In this document: positions 1 through 4,947 of the stretch, piece after piece
Layout: each line of letters starts with the position of its first letter
Numbering within the stretch: position 1 is the first letter of the stretch
Source of the DNA: Clostridia bacterium
GTDB taxonomy: Bacteria; Bacillota_A; Clostridia; Oscillospirales; CAG-272
Assembly: GCA_017632155.1 (NCBI GenBank)
Contig: JAGBRZ010000054.1
Coordinates: 1-7,393 of the forward strand
Length of the DNA: 7,393 nucleotides
Reading direction: 5' to 3'
Notes under the pieces: generated by a model
Told to the model about the DNA's origin: nothing
Database searches by the model: none
What the model saw: only the letters and a program-made list of their open reading frames with translations
Translations under genes and position numbers: made by a program

Positions 1-738
1 CCTCGAAAAAAGATCCATTACTACACAAACAAACGAATATTTCCCATTTACTTTTACGTAAGTAATATCACTGACCCACGACACATTCGGCGACTGAGGA
101 TTAAAATTACGCTCAAGAATATTAGGGAAATTTTTGCGGGGCAAAGGTTTTCTGTGTTTGTGAGCATACGGTGGCACTGTTACTTGCAGTCCTGCTTGTT
201 TCATTAAGCGACTGATGCGCATTTTACTGACTTGATATCCTCGTTCTTGGAGCTTGTACTTAATAGGGTTCCGTCCGAATCGTTCTTTACTTTCGTAAAA
301 TATTTCACGAATCAATCCACTTATTTCGTTGTCCGAAATTTTATATCGGTTTGGTATAAGATATCTCTTTTTCCAATAATAATACGTACCTCTTGGCAGT
401 TGCAATGCCTCACACAAAACATGAATCGAATATTTCCCTTCCAATCGATTTATTTCAGCAACCTTTTCGATGATAGAAGCGGAAACTCCACAACGTAGTT
501 CCTTGGATGCCGCAACGATTTTGTTCAGCTTATCAAGGTGAGCTTTGGCTTTATGACCGGTATCAGGAGGTTCCTTCGAAACTCGGAAAAAGTGATTCTC
601 CTCGTATTTCTTTTTCCATTTAAAGAGGGTACTACGAGCAATCCCGTATTTTTCGAGAGTTATTCCGATATTACGATACTTATTGTAATGCTTGACAACT
701 TCTATTTTGAAATTGTCGGGGTAATAGATTTTTGACAT
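1..738 (-). CDS. IS3-family transposase, single-frame OrfA-OrfB, 3' end beyond window
   Basis: DDE transposase that would cut and join the ends of its own insertion sequence. I translated the minus strand by hand from the ATG at 738-736: 246 codons stay open to base 1 with no stop, so the C-terminal part is missing. The N-terminus is an IS3 OrfA-type helix-turn-helix (start MSKIYYPDNFKIEVVKHY, then YGIARSTLFKWKKKY, about residues 1-45). A second DNA-binding region follows (LCEALQLPRGTYYYWKKR, then FGRNPIKYKLQERGYQVSKMRISRLM). The rve/DDE catalytic domain begins at WVSDITYV, whose aspartate at about residue 224 is the first acidic residue of the triad; the other two lie outside the window. GGGAGG at 749-744, 5 nt before the ATG, supports the start. 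Most IS3 elements need a -1 frameshift between orfA and orfB, but here both parts share a frame. Family assignment is firm; the subgroup is not assigned. Confidence 0.9.
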   Translation of the reverse strand, partial: MSKIYYPDNFKIEVVKHYNKYRNIGITLEKYGIARSTLFKWKKKYEENHFFRVSKEPPDTGHKAKAHLDKLNKIVAASKELRCGVSASIIEKVAEINRLEGKYSIHVLCEALQLPRGTYYYWKKRYLIPNRYKISDNEISGLIREIFYESKERFGRNPIKYKLQERGYQVSKMRISRLMKQAGLQVTVPPYAHKHRKPLPRKNFPNILERNFNPQSPNVSWVSDITYVKVNGKYSFVCVVMDLFSR

Positions 739-775
739 AATCGCCTCCCAAAGTGTTTTTATATGGTAGACGATA

Positions 776-806
776 ATTATAGCATACAACAACAAAAAAG
801 CCTCAA
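776..806 (-). promoter_or_regulatory. Promoter of the transposase gene
   Basis: On the minus strand a perfect -10 TATAAT lies at 781-776 and a partial -35 TTGAGG at 806-801. The 19-nt spacer is long. It is about 40 nt upstream of the transposase start and points at it. The first copy of the 33-bp-pitch repeat array ends a few bases upstream of this -35. Confidence 0.5.
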
Positions 807-810
807 TTTC

Positions 811-888
811 CGAAAAATATGCATAAATCGTTTTTTGTTGTATCCTAAAATATGCATTATTTCAGATTTTGAGCGTCCTAATATATGC
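811..888. repeat. Phased direct repeats, CCTAAAATATGC x3, pitch 33 bp
   Basis: Three 12-nt copies begin at 811 (CGAAAAATATGC), 844 (CCTAAAATATGC) and 877 (CCTAATATATGC). The invariant core ATATGC is at 817, 850 and 883, exactly 33 bp apart. The first two cores extend to ATATGCAT. Bases between copies are not conserved. The array lies directly upstream of the -35 of the transposase promoter. It could be subterminal transposase-binding sites of the insertion sequence, or an operator array of the same kind as those near the ATPase genes. Confidence 0.65.
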
Positions 889-902
889 TCCCTGAAAAAT
901 GG

Positions 903-947
903 AAGTGTTTTTTAATCTTCTCTTTGCCTTCTGCAACAAAAACACTT
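903..947. repeat. Inverted repeat AAGTGTTTTT / AAAAACACTT
   Basis: A perfect 10-bp inverted repeat has arms at 903-912 and 938-947 and a 25-nt loop. It is not followed by a T-run on either strand, so it is not a clear terminator. It falls where the left end of the insertion sequence would be expected, but no matching terminal repeat can be confirmed. Confidence 0.35.
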
Positions 948-1002
948 AAAAGGTGCAAATAATCAAGTTTTTTCTTAATGCTGCGATTCTTTCTAAAAAT
1001 TC

Positions 1003-1055
1003 TGCTCATTTTTATTTTAAAATATTGCTCACTTTCAATCAGAAATATTGCTCAC
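1003..1055 (+). repeat. Phased direct repeats, TGCTCA x3, pitch 23 bp, upstream of first ATPase promoter
   Basis: TGCTCA starts at 1003, 1026 and 1049, an exact 23-bp period. The two promoter-proximal copies share the longer word AATATTGCTCACT; the distal copy is TTCTGCTCATT. The last copy ends 5-6 nt upstream of the -35 box at 1061. The spacing is about two helical turns, so the copies face roughly the same side of the DNA. That fits cooperative binding of a regulator or of the ATPase itself. Confidence 0.7.
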
Positions 1056-1060
1056 TCATA

Positions 1061-1089
1061 TTGACAAAAGTTGATTAGTCTGCTATAAT
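1061..1089 (+). promoter_or_regulatory. Perfect consensus sigma-A promoter of first ATPase gene
   Basis: TTGACA at 1061-1066, a 17-nt spacer and TATAAT at 1084-1089 match the vegetative consensus at every position. Transcription would begin near 1096, giving a 5' leader of about 25 nt that contains GGAGG at 1109-1113, 6 nt before the ATG at 1120. Confidence 0.88.
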
Positions 1090-1119
1090 AATGGTGATAA
1101 TAGAGATCGGAGGTAGTCT

Positions 1120-2409
1120 ATGAGCGTATTAACCGATAAAAAAGAATACAAACGAAGAGTCATTGACAAATCTATTGAAACTTATTTACAAGTAAGCGGA
1201 GCTATTTGCATAGAAGGTCCTAAATGGTGTGGAAAGACATGGACATCCGCTTTTCATTCTAACAGTGAATTTTTAGTGGGTGATCCTACGAATAATTTTT
1301 CCAACAGACAGCTTGCAGAATTGAACCCCTCCCTGATACTGCAAGGTGATACTCCGAGATTGATTGACGAGTGGCAAGAAGTTCCGTCAATATGGGATGC
1401 GACAAGATCAGAAGTAGATAGACGTCATGAAAAAGGGCAAATCATTTTAACGGGTTCATCCACACCGAAAACCAAAGGCATTATGCATAGTGGCGCCGGT
1501 AGAATCGTAAGACTCAGAATGAACACGATGTCTTTGTACGAATCGGGAGATTCTTCCGGCAAGGTTAGCTTATCTGAATTGTGCAAAGGCAATCTCACAA
1601 TGCAGCTCTTGGAAGAAGTTTCTCTCGAAAAAATAGCGACTTATATTGTCCGCGGCGGTTGGCCTGAAAACATTGCTGTTAATGAACAAATCGTTCATTT
1701 GATGCCAAGAGCTTATATGGATACCGTTGTCGAGGAAGATTTGAATAATCTTGATGACGACACAGAATATAACAAACACAAGGTGCAGTTGCTCCTTCGC
1801 TCACTCGCCCGAAATGAATCCACCACGGTATCGGATTCATCCTTGCTAAAGGATATTCAAGATCAAGAAAGCGACTCTATGAGTAGAAACACGATAGCAA
1901 AATATCTCGAAGCACTCGGTCGCCTATTCTTGTTCAATAACCAAGCTCCGTTTTCTCCCAATTTGCGTTCCTCGCTACGTGTAAAACAATCAGAGAAAAG
2001 ACATTTTTCTGATCCGGCAATGGCGTGCGCATTATTGAATATCACAGCCGATAAGCTTTTATCCGATTTGAATACCTTCGGCTTCTTATTTGAAGCATTG
2101 GTGGAACACGATCTTGCGATCTACGCGCAATCCTTCGGTGCAAAGCTTTTCCATTATCAAGATTATAAAAATAATGAAATCGATGCTGTTATTGAGCTTG
2201 AGGACGGAGATTGGTGTGCATTTGAAATAAAGCTTGGTGCAAAGAAAATAGATGAAGGTGCCGAGAACCTTATCAAGGTACACAATGATATCGTCGCAAA
2301 CGGTGGAAAAGCTCCCAAGATTATGTGTGTAATATGCGGGCTTTCCAATGCTGCCTATGTAAGACCGGATGGCGTGTTTGTAGTTCCTATTACTGCATTA
2401 AAGGATTGA
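1120..2409 (+). CDS. AAA_14/DUF4143 ATPase, first paralogue (429 aa)
   Basis: Predicted cytoplasmic P-loop ATPase with a C-terminal nuclease-fold domain, COG1373-like; the family's cellular role is not established. Walker A is GPKWCGKT at residues 33-40, and Walker B ends in the acidic pair of RLIDEWQ at 83-84. A sensor-like strand IILTGSS and an arginine-rich stretch AGRIVRLR follow. A helical middle region (LARNESTT, then SRNTIAKYLEALGRLFLF) looks like the family's winged-helix-type segment. The DUF4143 domain keeps a PD-(D/E)XK-like set: E325 in LFEALVEHDL, D355 in NEIDAVI, and E369 and K371 in FEIKLG. The length is normal and all motifs are intact, so it is probably functional. Start: GGAGG 6 nt before the ATG. 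It has its own perfect promoter and three upstream repeats, and no cotranscribed partner. Nuclease activity is only inferred. Confidence 0.93.
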   Translation: MSVLTDKKEYKRRVIDKSIETYLQVSGAICIEGPKWCGKTWTSAFHSNSEFLVGDPTNNFSNRQLAELNPSLILQGDTPRLIDEWQEVPSIWDATRSEVDRRHEKGQIILTGSSTPKTKGIMHSGAGRIVRLRMNTMSLYESGDSSGKVSLSELCKGNLTMQLLEEVSLEKIATYIVRGGWPENIAVNEQIVHLMPRAYMDTVVEEDLNNLDDDTEYNKHKVQLLLRSLARNESTTVSDSSLLKDIQDQESDSMSRNTIAKYLEALGRLFLFNNQAPFSPNLRSSLRVKQSEKRHFSDPAMACALLNITADKLLSDLNTFGFLFEALVEHDLAIYAQSFGAKLFHYQDYKNNEIDAVIELEDGDWCAFEIKLGAKKIDEGAENLIKVHNDIVANGGKAPKIMCVICGLSNAAYVRPDGVFVVPITALKD

Positions 2410-2475
2410 TAATATTTCATCATTCGTGTTTACGATTTTCTCCTTAAGCTCGATTGCTTAGAAATGCAAAATTAC

Positions 2476-2549
2476 TTTCTTTGATTACTGCGACGCAAAT
2501 TTTGAGTTTTGAAGAGCATCAAAATCACGCGTAGGACAATAATGAAAGG
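2476..2549. repeat. 74-bp dispersed repeat, copy 1, behind first ATPase gene
   Basis: The segment begins TTTCTTTGATTACTGCGACG and ends GACAATAATGAAAGG. It recurs in the same orientation at 4528-4601 with 3 mismatches in 74 bp. It starts 66 bp after the stop of the first ATPase gene. Inside it, ATTTTGA and TCAAAAT can pair around a short loop, flanked by CGC/GCG. Read on the minus strand, it would encode a short tail RDFDALQNSKFASQ followed by a stop. Two of the three differences change amino acids, so coding is doubtful. It may be a dispersed repeat family or the shared edge of a mobile unit. Confidence 0.8.
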
Positions 2550-2555
2550 TGAAGG

Positions 2556-2614
2556 GGCTCAAGCTTTTGGACTATTGAAGTGCAGACTAAAAACTTGAGC
2601 CTTTTCTCATTTTT
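2556..2614 (+). terminator. Intrinsic terminator, plus strand
   Basis: GGCTCAAG at 2556-2563 pairs with CTTGAGCC at 2594-2601. Inner TTTT and AAAA can extend the stem past a bulged base. The stem is followed by TTTTCTCATTTTT. It most likely ends the transcript of the first ATPase gene, about 190 nt after its stop. Confidence 0.65.
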
Positions 2615-2714
2615 ACAAACAAATACGCTCAAAGAACTCCGTCTCTACTTGAGACGGAGTTTTCATATTCAAGGTTCTGTTCATTTGCATAAAATCGCAA
2701 AGTGTTTTATGCAT
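2613..2714 (-). pseudogene. Possible transposase C-terminal remnant (33-codon tail)
   Basis: On the minus strand an open stretch from the ATG at 2714 to the TAA at 2615-2613 ends NRTLNMKTPSQVETEFF and a few more residues. The LNxKTP phrase resembles the tails of some integrase-type transposases, such as the LNYKTP-like ends of IS30. No continuation is recognisable upstream, and there is no ribosome binding site. It may be the stump of a lost insertion sequence, or chance coding across the strong palindrome it contains. Low confidence. Confidence 0.22.
2635..2664. terminator. Strong 11-bp hairpin, probable bidirectional terminator
   Basis: AACTCCGTCTC at 2635-2645 pairs perfectly with GAGACGGAGTT at 2651-2661 around the loop TACTT. 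TTTTC follows on the plus strand, overlapping the stem end, and TTCTTT follows on the minus strand. It lies 21 nt beyond the tail of the preceding terminator, so the two form a tandem insulator behind the first ATPase gene. Confidence 0.7.
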
Positions 2715-2729
2715 TGAGATGTTTAATGT

Positions 2730-2774
2730 TTGCCTTTTCGTTTGAATTTGCATTAAAAAAGGTTGCCTTTTCGT
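2730..2774. repeat. Phased direct repeats, TTGCCTTTTCGT x2, pitch 33 bp
   Basis: The identical 12-nt word TTGCCTTTTCGT lies at 2730-2741 and 2763-2774, exactly 33 bp apart. No third copy is visible at 2697 or 2796. The second copy contains the -35 hexamer TTGCCT of the promoter at 2763-2791, so a protein bound there would block or remodel RNA polymerase binding. Confidence 0.68.
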
Positions 2775-2791
2775 GTTTTTGGGGTTATAAT
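2763..2791 (+). promoter_or_regulatory. Promoter of the putative small RNA
   Basis: The -35 TTGCCT is at 2763-2768 and a perfect -10 TATAAT at 2786-2791, with a 17-nt spacer. The -35 lies inside a phased direct repeat. Only about 100 nt separate it from an intrinsic terminator. Confidence 0.65.
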
Positions 2792-2797
2792 AGCTTC

Positions 2798-2896
2798 AAC
2801 AAGTGTATAAAAGATGGTATCATTCATCTCCCATTTTATATGGCAATATTTCTTAAGTTACACCCGCGGAGTGTTTTTCTCCGCAGGTCTTTTCTT
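2798..2896 (+). ncRNA. Candidate ~100-nt structured small RNA or leader
   Basis: This interval runs from the expected start of the promoter at 2763-2791 to the end of the terminator at 2862-2896. Short hairpins are visible: AGATG/CATCT around 8 nt near 2812-2829, CCAT/ATGG just after, then the GC-rich terminator stem. It has no ribosome binding site followed by a plausible protein; an open frame across 2702-2932 crosses both promoter and terminator and looks spurious. It could be an independent small RNA, or an attenuated leader ahead of the second ATPase gene. No known RNA family is recognised. Confidence 0.4.
2862..2896 (+). terminator. Intrinsic terminator of the putative small RNA
   Basis: GCGGAG at 2866-2871 pairs with CTCCGC at 2879-2884 around TGTTTTT. 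ACC at 2862-2864 and GGT at 2886-2888 add three pairs beyond one mismatch. The tail is CTTTTCTT. It points in the plus direction and separates the small transcript from the second ATPase gene. Confidence 0.7.
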
Positions 2897-2935
2897 ACTA
2901 CAAATTTAAAAAGAAAACCCTTTCATTTATAAAAA

Positions 2936-3009
2936 ACGGACAACTTGCTATTATTTTATATTGACAAAACGGACAATCTGGTGTATAATATCATTAACAA
3001 AACGGACAA
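2936..3009 (+). repeat. Phased direct repeats, ACGGACAA x3, pitch 33 bp, across second ATPase promoter
   Basis: ACGGACAA occurs at 2936-2943, 2969-2976 and 3002-3009, an exact 33-bp period. All copies are preceded by an A-run; the last two share ACAAAACGGACAA. One copy lies upstream of the -35, one in the spacer directly after the -35, and one between the -10 and the ribosome binding site, abutting AAAGGAGG. Occupancy of the middle and last copies would be expected to repress, so autoregulation is the simplest guess. Confidence 0.78.
2961..2989 (+). promoter_or_regulatory. Perfect consensus sigma-A promoter of second ATPase gene
   Basis: TTGACA at 2961-2966, a 17-nt spacer and TATAAT at 2984-2989 match the consensus fully. 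The spacer contains one ACGGACAA repeat. The expected start near 2996 leaves a leader of about 29 nt with AAAGGAGG at 3008-3015. Confidence 0.88.
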
Positions 3010-3024
3010 AGGAGGATTGTATCT

Positions 3025-4380
3025 ATGATTTCAAGAAAAATCGAAAAAGAATTAGAGCATTTTTATACGAGTAACGACAAAAAAGCCCTGCTTATCACAG
3101 GCGCTCGACAAGTTGGAAAAACCTTTATTATCCGTAACTTTGGAGAGACACATTACGAAAATGTAATTGAGATCAATTTCCTTGAAAATAAGCAAGCCGC
3201 AAATCTCTTTGAAAATGCAACGGGAAGTGAGGATCTGTTGCTTCGCTTGTCTGCGATTGCGGATAAACCGATGATTCCAGGCAAAACTCTGATCTTTCTT
3301 GACGAGGTTCAGGCGTGCAAAGAAATCGTTACGGCAATCAAGTTTTTGGTTGAGGAAGGCAGCTACCGATACATTCTCAGCGGTTCCCTGCTCGGCATTG
3401 AGTTAAAGGATATTCGATCAGTCCCCGTGGGATATATGGACGTGATCAATATGTATCCAATGGATTTCGAGGAGTTCGCTGTAGCCAACGGTGTATCTCA
3501 AAGGATCATTGATTCACTTCGCAAATGCTTTGAGGACAGAACGCCCGTCGATGCCGTGGTTCACAAGAAAATGATGGCGTTGTTCGAGCTGTATCTGATC
3601 GTCGGCGGTATGCCTGCTGCGGTAAACAAATACCTTGAAACGAATAATCTGCAAGAGGTTCTCCGCGAACAAAAATCCATTATCAATCTTTACAAGATGG
3701 ATATCAGTCAATACGATCCCAATCATAAGCTTTATATCGAAGAGATCTTTGACCTCATTCCCGGTGAATTGAACTCTAAAAATAAGAGATTCATTCTGAA
3801 AAATCTGAATGAAAATTTCAAATTTTCAAGATATACGAACAGCTTTATCTGGCTCAAGGATGCAGGCGTTGCCCTTCCGACCTTCTGCGCAAGTGAGCCG
3901 ACAGCTCCGTTGAAGCTCTCCCAAGCCACCAACTTGTTCAAACTCTTCTTATCGGACGTTGGACTGCTGGCGGCTATGTATATGGATAATATTCAACTCA
4001 AGATACTCAATCACGAAAAAAATATCAATTTCGGTTCCATCTACGAGAATGCCGCCGCGCAGGAGCTCCGCGCACACGGTTTTGACCTCTACTACTTCAA
4101 CAGCAGAAAACAAGGCGAGCTTGATTTCTTAGTTGAACTTGGCGGAGATATTCTTCCGATTGAGATCAAATCCGGTAAGGATTATATGAAGCACGCCGCA
4201 TTATCCACCGTGATGGCAAACGAGGACTACGCTATCCCCACCGCATACGTTTTCCAAAATGATAACGTGAACACAAATGGGAAAATCGTTTACTTCCCCA
4301 TTTATATGCTGATGTTTGTGAAGCATAGCGGCTTGAAAACCGATTTGATTTATAAAATCGATCTTGACGGACTCAAATAA
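3025..4380 (+). CDS. AAA_14/DUF4143 ATPase, second paralogue (451 aa)
   Basis: This has the same architecture as the first ATPase but is only distantly related. Walker A is TGARQVGKT at residues 25-33, the classic form for the family, and Walker B is TLIFLDEVQ with D93 and E94. A sensor-like YILSGSLLG follows, then the family's FEEF region (MYPMDFEEFA) and a middle segment with LYLIVGGMPAAV. The DUF4143 part has E341 in SIYENAAAQEL, D367 in GELDFLVE, and E380 and K382 in PIEIKSGK, which together form a PD-(D/E)XK-like active site. No domain is missing. Start: AAAGGAGG ends 9 nt before the ATG. The gene is monocistronic, behind a perfect promoter interleaved with three ACGGACAA repeats, and is followed by the second copy of the 74-bp repeat. 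Its function is unknown; it may be a regulator, a defence protein or an element-maintenance protein. Confidence 0.95.
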   Translation: MISRKIEKELEHFYTSNDKKALLITGARQVGKTFIIRNFGETHYENVIEINFLENKQAANLFENATGSEDLLLRLSAIADKPMIPGKTLIFLDEVQACKEIVTAIKFLVEEGSYRYILSGSLLGIELKDIRSVPVGYMDVINMYPMDFEEFAVANGVSQRIIDSLRKCFEDRTPVDAVVHKKMMALFELYLIVGGMPAAVNKYLETNNLQEVLREQKSIINLYKMDISQYDPNHKLYIEEIFDLIPGELNSKNKRFILKNLNENFKFSRYTNSFIWLKDAGVALPTFCASEPTAPLKLSQATNLFKLFLSDVGLLAAMYMDNIQLKILNHEKNINFGSIYENAAAQELRAHGFDLYYFNSRKQGELDFLVELGGDILPIEIKSGKDYMKHAALSTVMANEDYAIPTAYVFQNDNVNTNGKIVYFPIYMLMFVKHSGLKTDLIYKIDLDGLK

Positions 4381-4401
4381 TCACCAAGTACCGCAATGTT
4401 T

Positions 4402-4428
4402 CTAAAAACTTTCAGACTGTGTTTTTAG
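4402..4428. terminator. AT-rich hairpin behind second ATPase gene, weak terminator candidate
   Basis: CTAAAAAC at 4402-4409 pairs with GTTTTTAG at 4421-4428 around 11 nt. It begins 22 nt after the stop of the second ATPase gene. The T-run is part of the stem, not a tail, so termination efficiency is doubtful. It is the only hairpin seen before the 74-bp repeat. Confidence 0.3.
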
Positions 4429-4497
4429 CACTATTTGTCGAAAATTAAAATGCGTTTTTTCTATTATTTTGCGAATTTTATATTGCGTCTTTTCTAT
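4418..4497. repeat. Phased direct repeats, TGCGTYTTTTCTAT x2-3, pitch 33 bp
   Basis: TGCGTTTTTTCTAT at 4451-4464 and TGCGTCTTTTCTAT at 4484-4497 are 33 bp apart with one difference. A degenerate copy beginning TGTGTTTTTAG lies exactly 33 bp earlier, at 4418. Read on the minus strand the word is ATAGAAAARACGCA, an A-run followed by a short GC-containing word like the other arrays. No consensus promoter accompanies it, so it may be an orphan. Confidence 0.6.
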
Positions 4498-4527
4498 AGG
4501 TGCTCTCGGTAAAACGATAGAATCTGT

Positions 4528-4601
4528 TTTCTTTGATTACTGCGACGCAGATTTTGAGTTTTGAAGAGCATCAAAATCACGCGCGGGACAATAATGAAAG
4601 G
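4528..4601. repeat. 74-bp dispersed repeat, copy 2, behind second ATPase gene
   Basis: This is the same orientation as, and 71 of 74 bases identical to, 2476-2549. It starts 147 bp after the stop of the second ATPase gene. The inner ATTTTGA/TCAAAAT pairing is unchanged. Similarity stops abruptly at both edges, which suggests a discrete element rather than duplication of a whole ATPase locus. Confidence 0.8.
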
Positions 4602-4735
4602 CGGAAATTTCTCATAGCATCAAAAAAGCATCAAAACTTTTCAGACATAACCGCGACACACGGTCTTTCGAGGAAAATGGGTTGAAACGTGCGAAAAAAC
4701 GAGTTTTTTCAAGGCTTCACGGGCATTTTTTGCCA

Positions 4736-4780
4736 CTCCAAAACCGTGGGTCGCGGGTTCGAATCCTCCTGCCCCTGCCA
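4736..4780 (+). other. 3' half of tRNA-Trp, likely integration attachment site
   Basis: The segment reads as a tRNA from the anticodon loop to the CCA end. The loop CTCCAAA (anticodon CCA, tryptophan) is at 4736-4742 and the anticodon-stem 3' strand ACCGT at 4743-4747. The T loop TTCGAAT is at 4758-4764, acceptor strand TGCCCCT at 4770-4776, then G and CCA at 4778-4780. The 5' side is not tRNA: TGCCA, where ACGGT would be needed, cannot pair with ACCGT, and there is no D arm. The T stem GCGGG/CCTCC carries a C-C mismatch. The base sequence ACGGGCA at 4719-4725 is one base from an acceptor 5' strand, so a D-arm-deleted pseudogene is possible. The simplest reading is the displaced 3' end left where an element integrated into a tRNA-Trp gene, with element DNA on the left side. 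The palindrome GAAAAAAC/GTTTTTTC at 4693-4710 lies just outside it. Confidence 0.7.
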
Positions 4781-4821
4781 AAACAAAAAGGTCGCCGATT
4801 GGCGACCTTTTTGTTTTGGCA
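4776..4821. terminator. 21-bp perfect inverted repeat, tRNA-type terminator
   Basis: Arms at 4776-4796 and 4801-4821 are perfectly complementary around GATT. The GC-rich inner part GGTCGCC/GGCGACC is followed by TTTTTGTTTT on the plus strand and, by symmetry, on the minus strand. The outer arm includes TGCCA, the last bases of the tRNA. It would terminate transcription from both sides. A perfect extension into the tRNA 3' end is unusual. Confidence 0.75.
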
Positions 4822-4930
4822 GAGCAGTTGGTACGCAGAAATCGCCCACCGCGAATGCGGTGGCGGGTGCAACGTTTGCGAAGCAAACTTGCCACGGAGC
4901 GAAGCGAAGTATGGAATCCTCCTGCCCCCC
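4818..4930. repeat. tRNA-like palindromic patch between two tRNA 3' tails
   Basis: GGCAGAGCAGTTGGTACGC at 4818-4836 resembles a tRNA acceptor start plus D loop (AGTTGGTA). It leads into two hairpins: CCACCGC/GCGGTGG around GAAT at 4846-4863, and GTTTGC/GCAAAC around GAA at 4874-4888. GGAGCGAAGCGAAG then precedes a repeat of the tRNA tail. GGCAG at the start can pair with CTGCC at the end. The order imitates a tRNA with a foreign middle. It may be a tRNA-derived repetitive element or an integration by-product. All open frames across it look accidental. Confidence 0.4.
4914..4928 (+). repeat. Second copy of tRNA 3' tail, att-like direct repeat
   Basis: GAATCCTCCTGCCCC is identical to 4761-4775 in the tRNA-Trp fragment, 153 bp away in the same orientation. 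The bases that follow (CCGC) have lost the CCA end. Short tRNA-end direct repeats are typical of site-specific integration or excision scars. Confidence 0.55.
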
Positions 4931-4947
4931 GCAAGCACTTTTCCTCA

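Noticed and set aside
232..735. Two plus-strand frames of 88 and 65 codons
   Set aside because: They are antisense shadows of the transposase, whose minus-strand frame is open throughout and carries clear family motifs.
2702..2932. Plus-strand 76-codon frame
   Set aside because: It crosses a repeat pair, a promoter and an intrinsic terminator, has no ribosome binding site and no recognisable protein features.
811..4497. CRISPR array as an explanation of the evenly spaced repeats
   Set aside because: The repeat words are only 6-14 nt, with two or three copies per array, different words at each array and promoters embedded in them. No cas genes are present.
4736..4780. A functional tRNA-Trp gene
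   Set aside because: No D arm or matching anticodon-stem 5' strand is present, and the T stem contains a mismatch.
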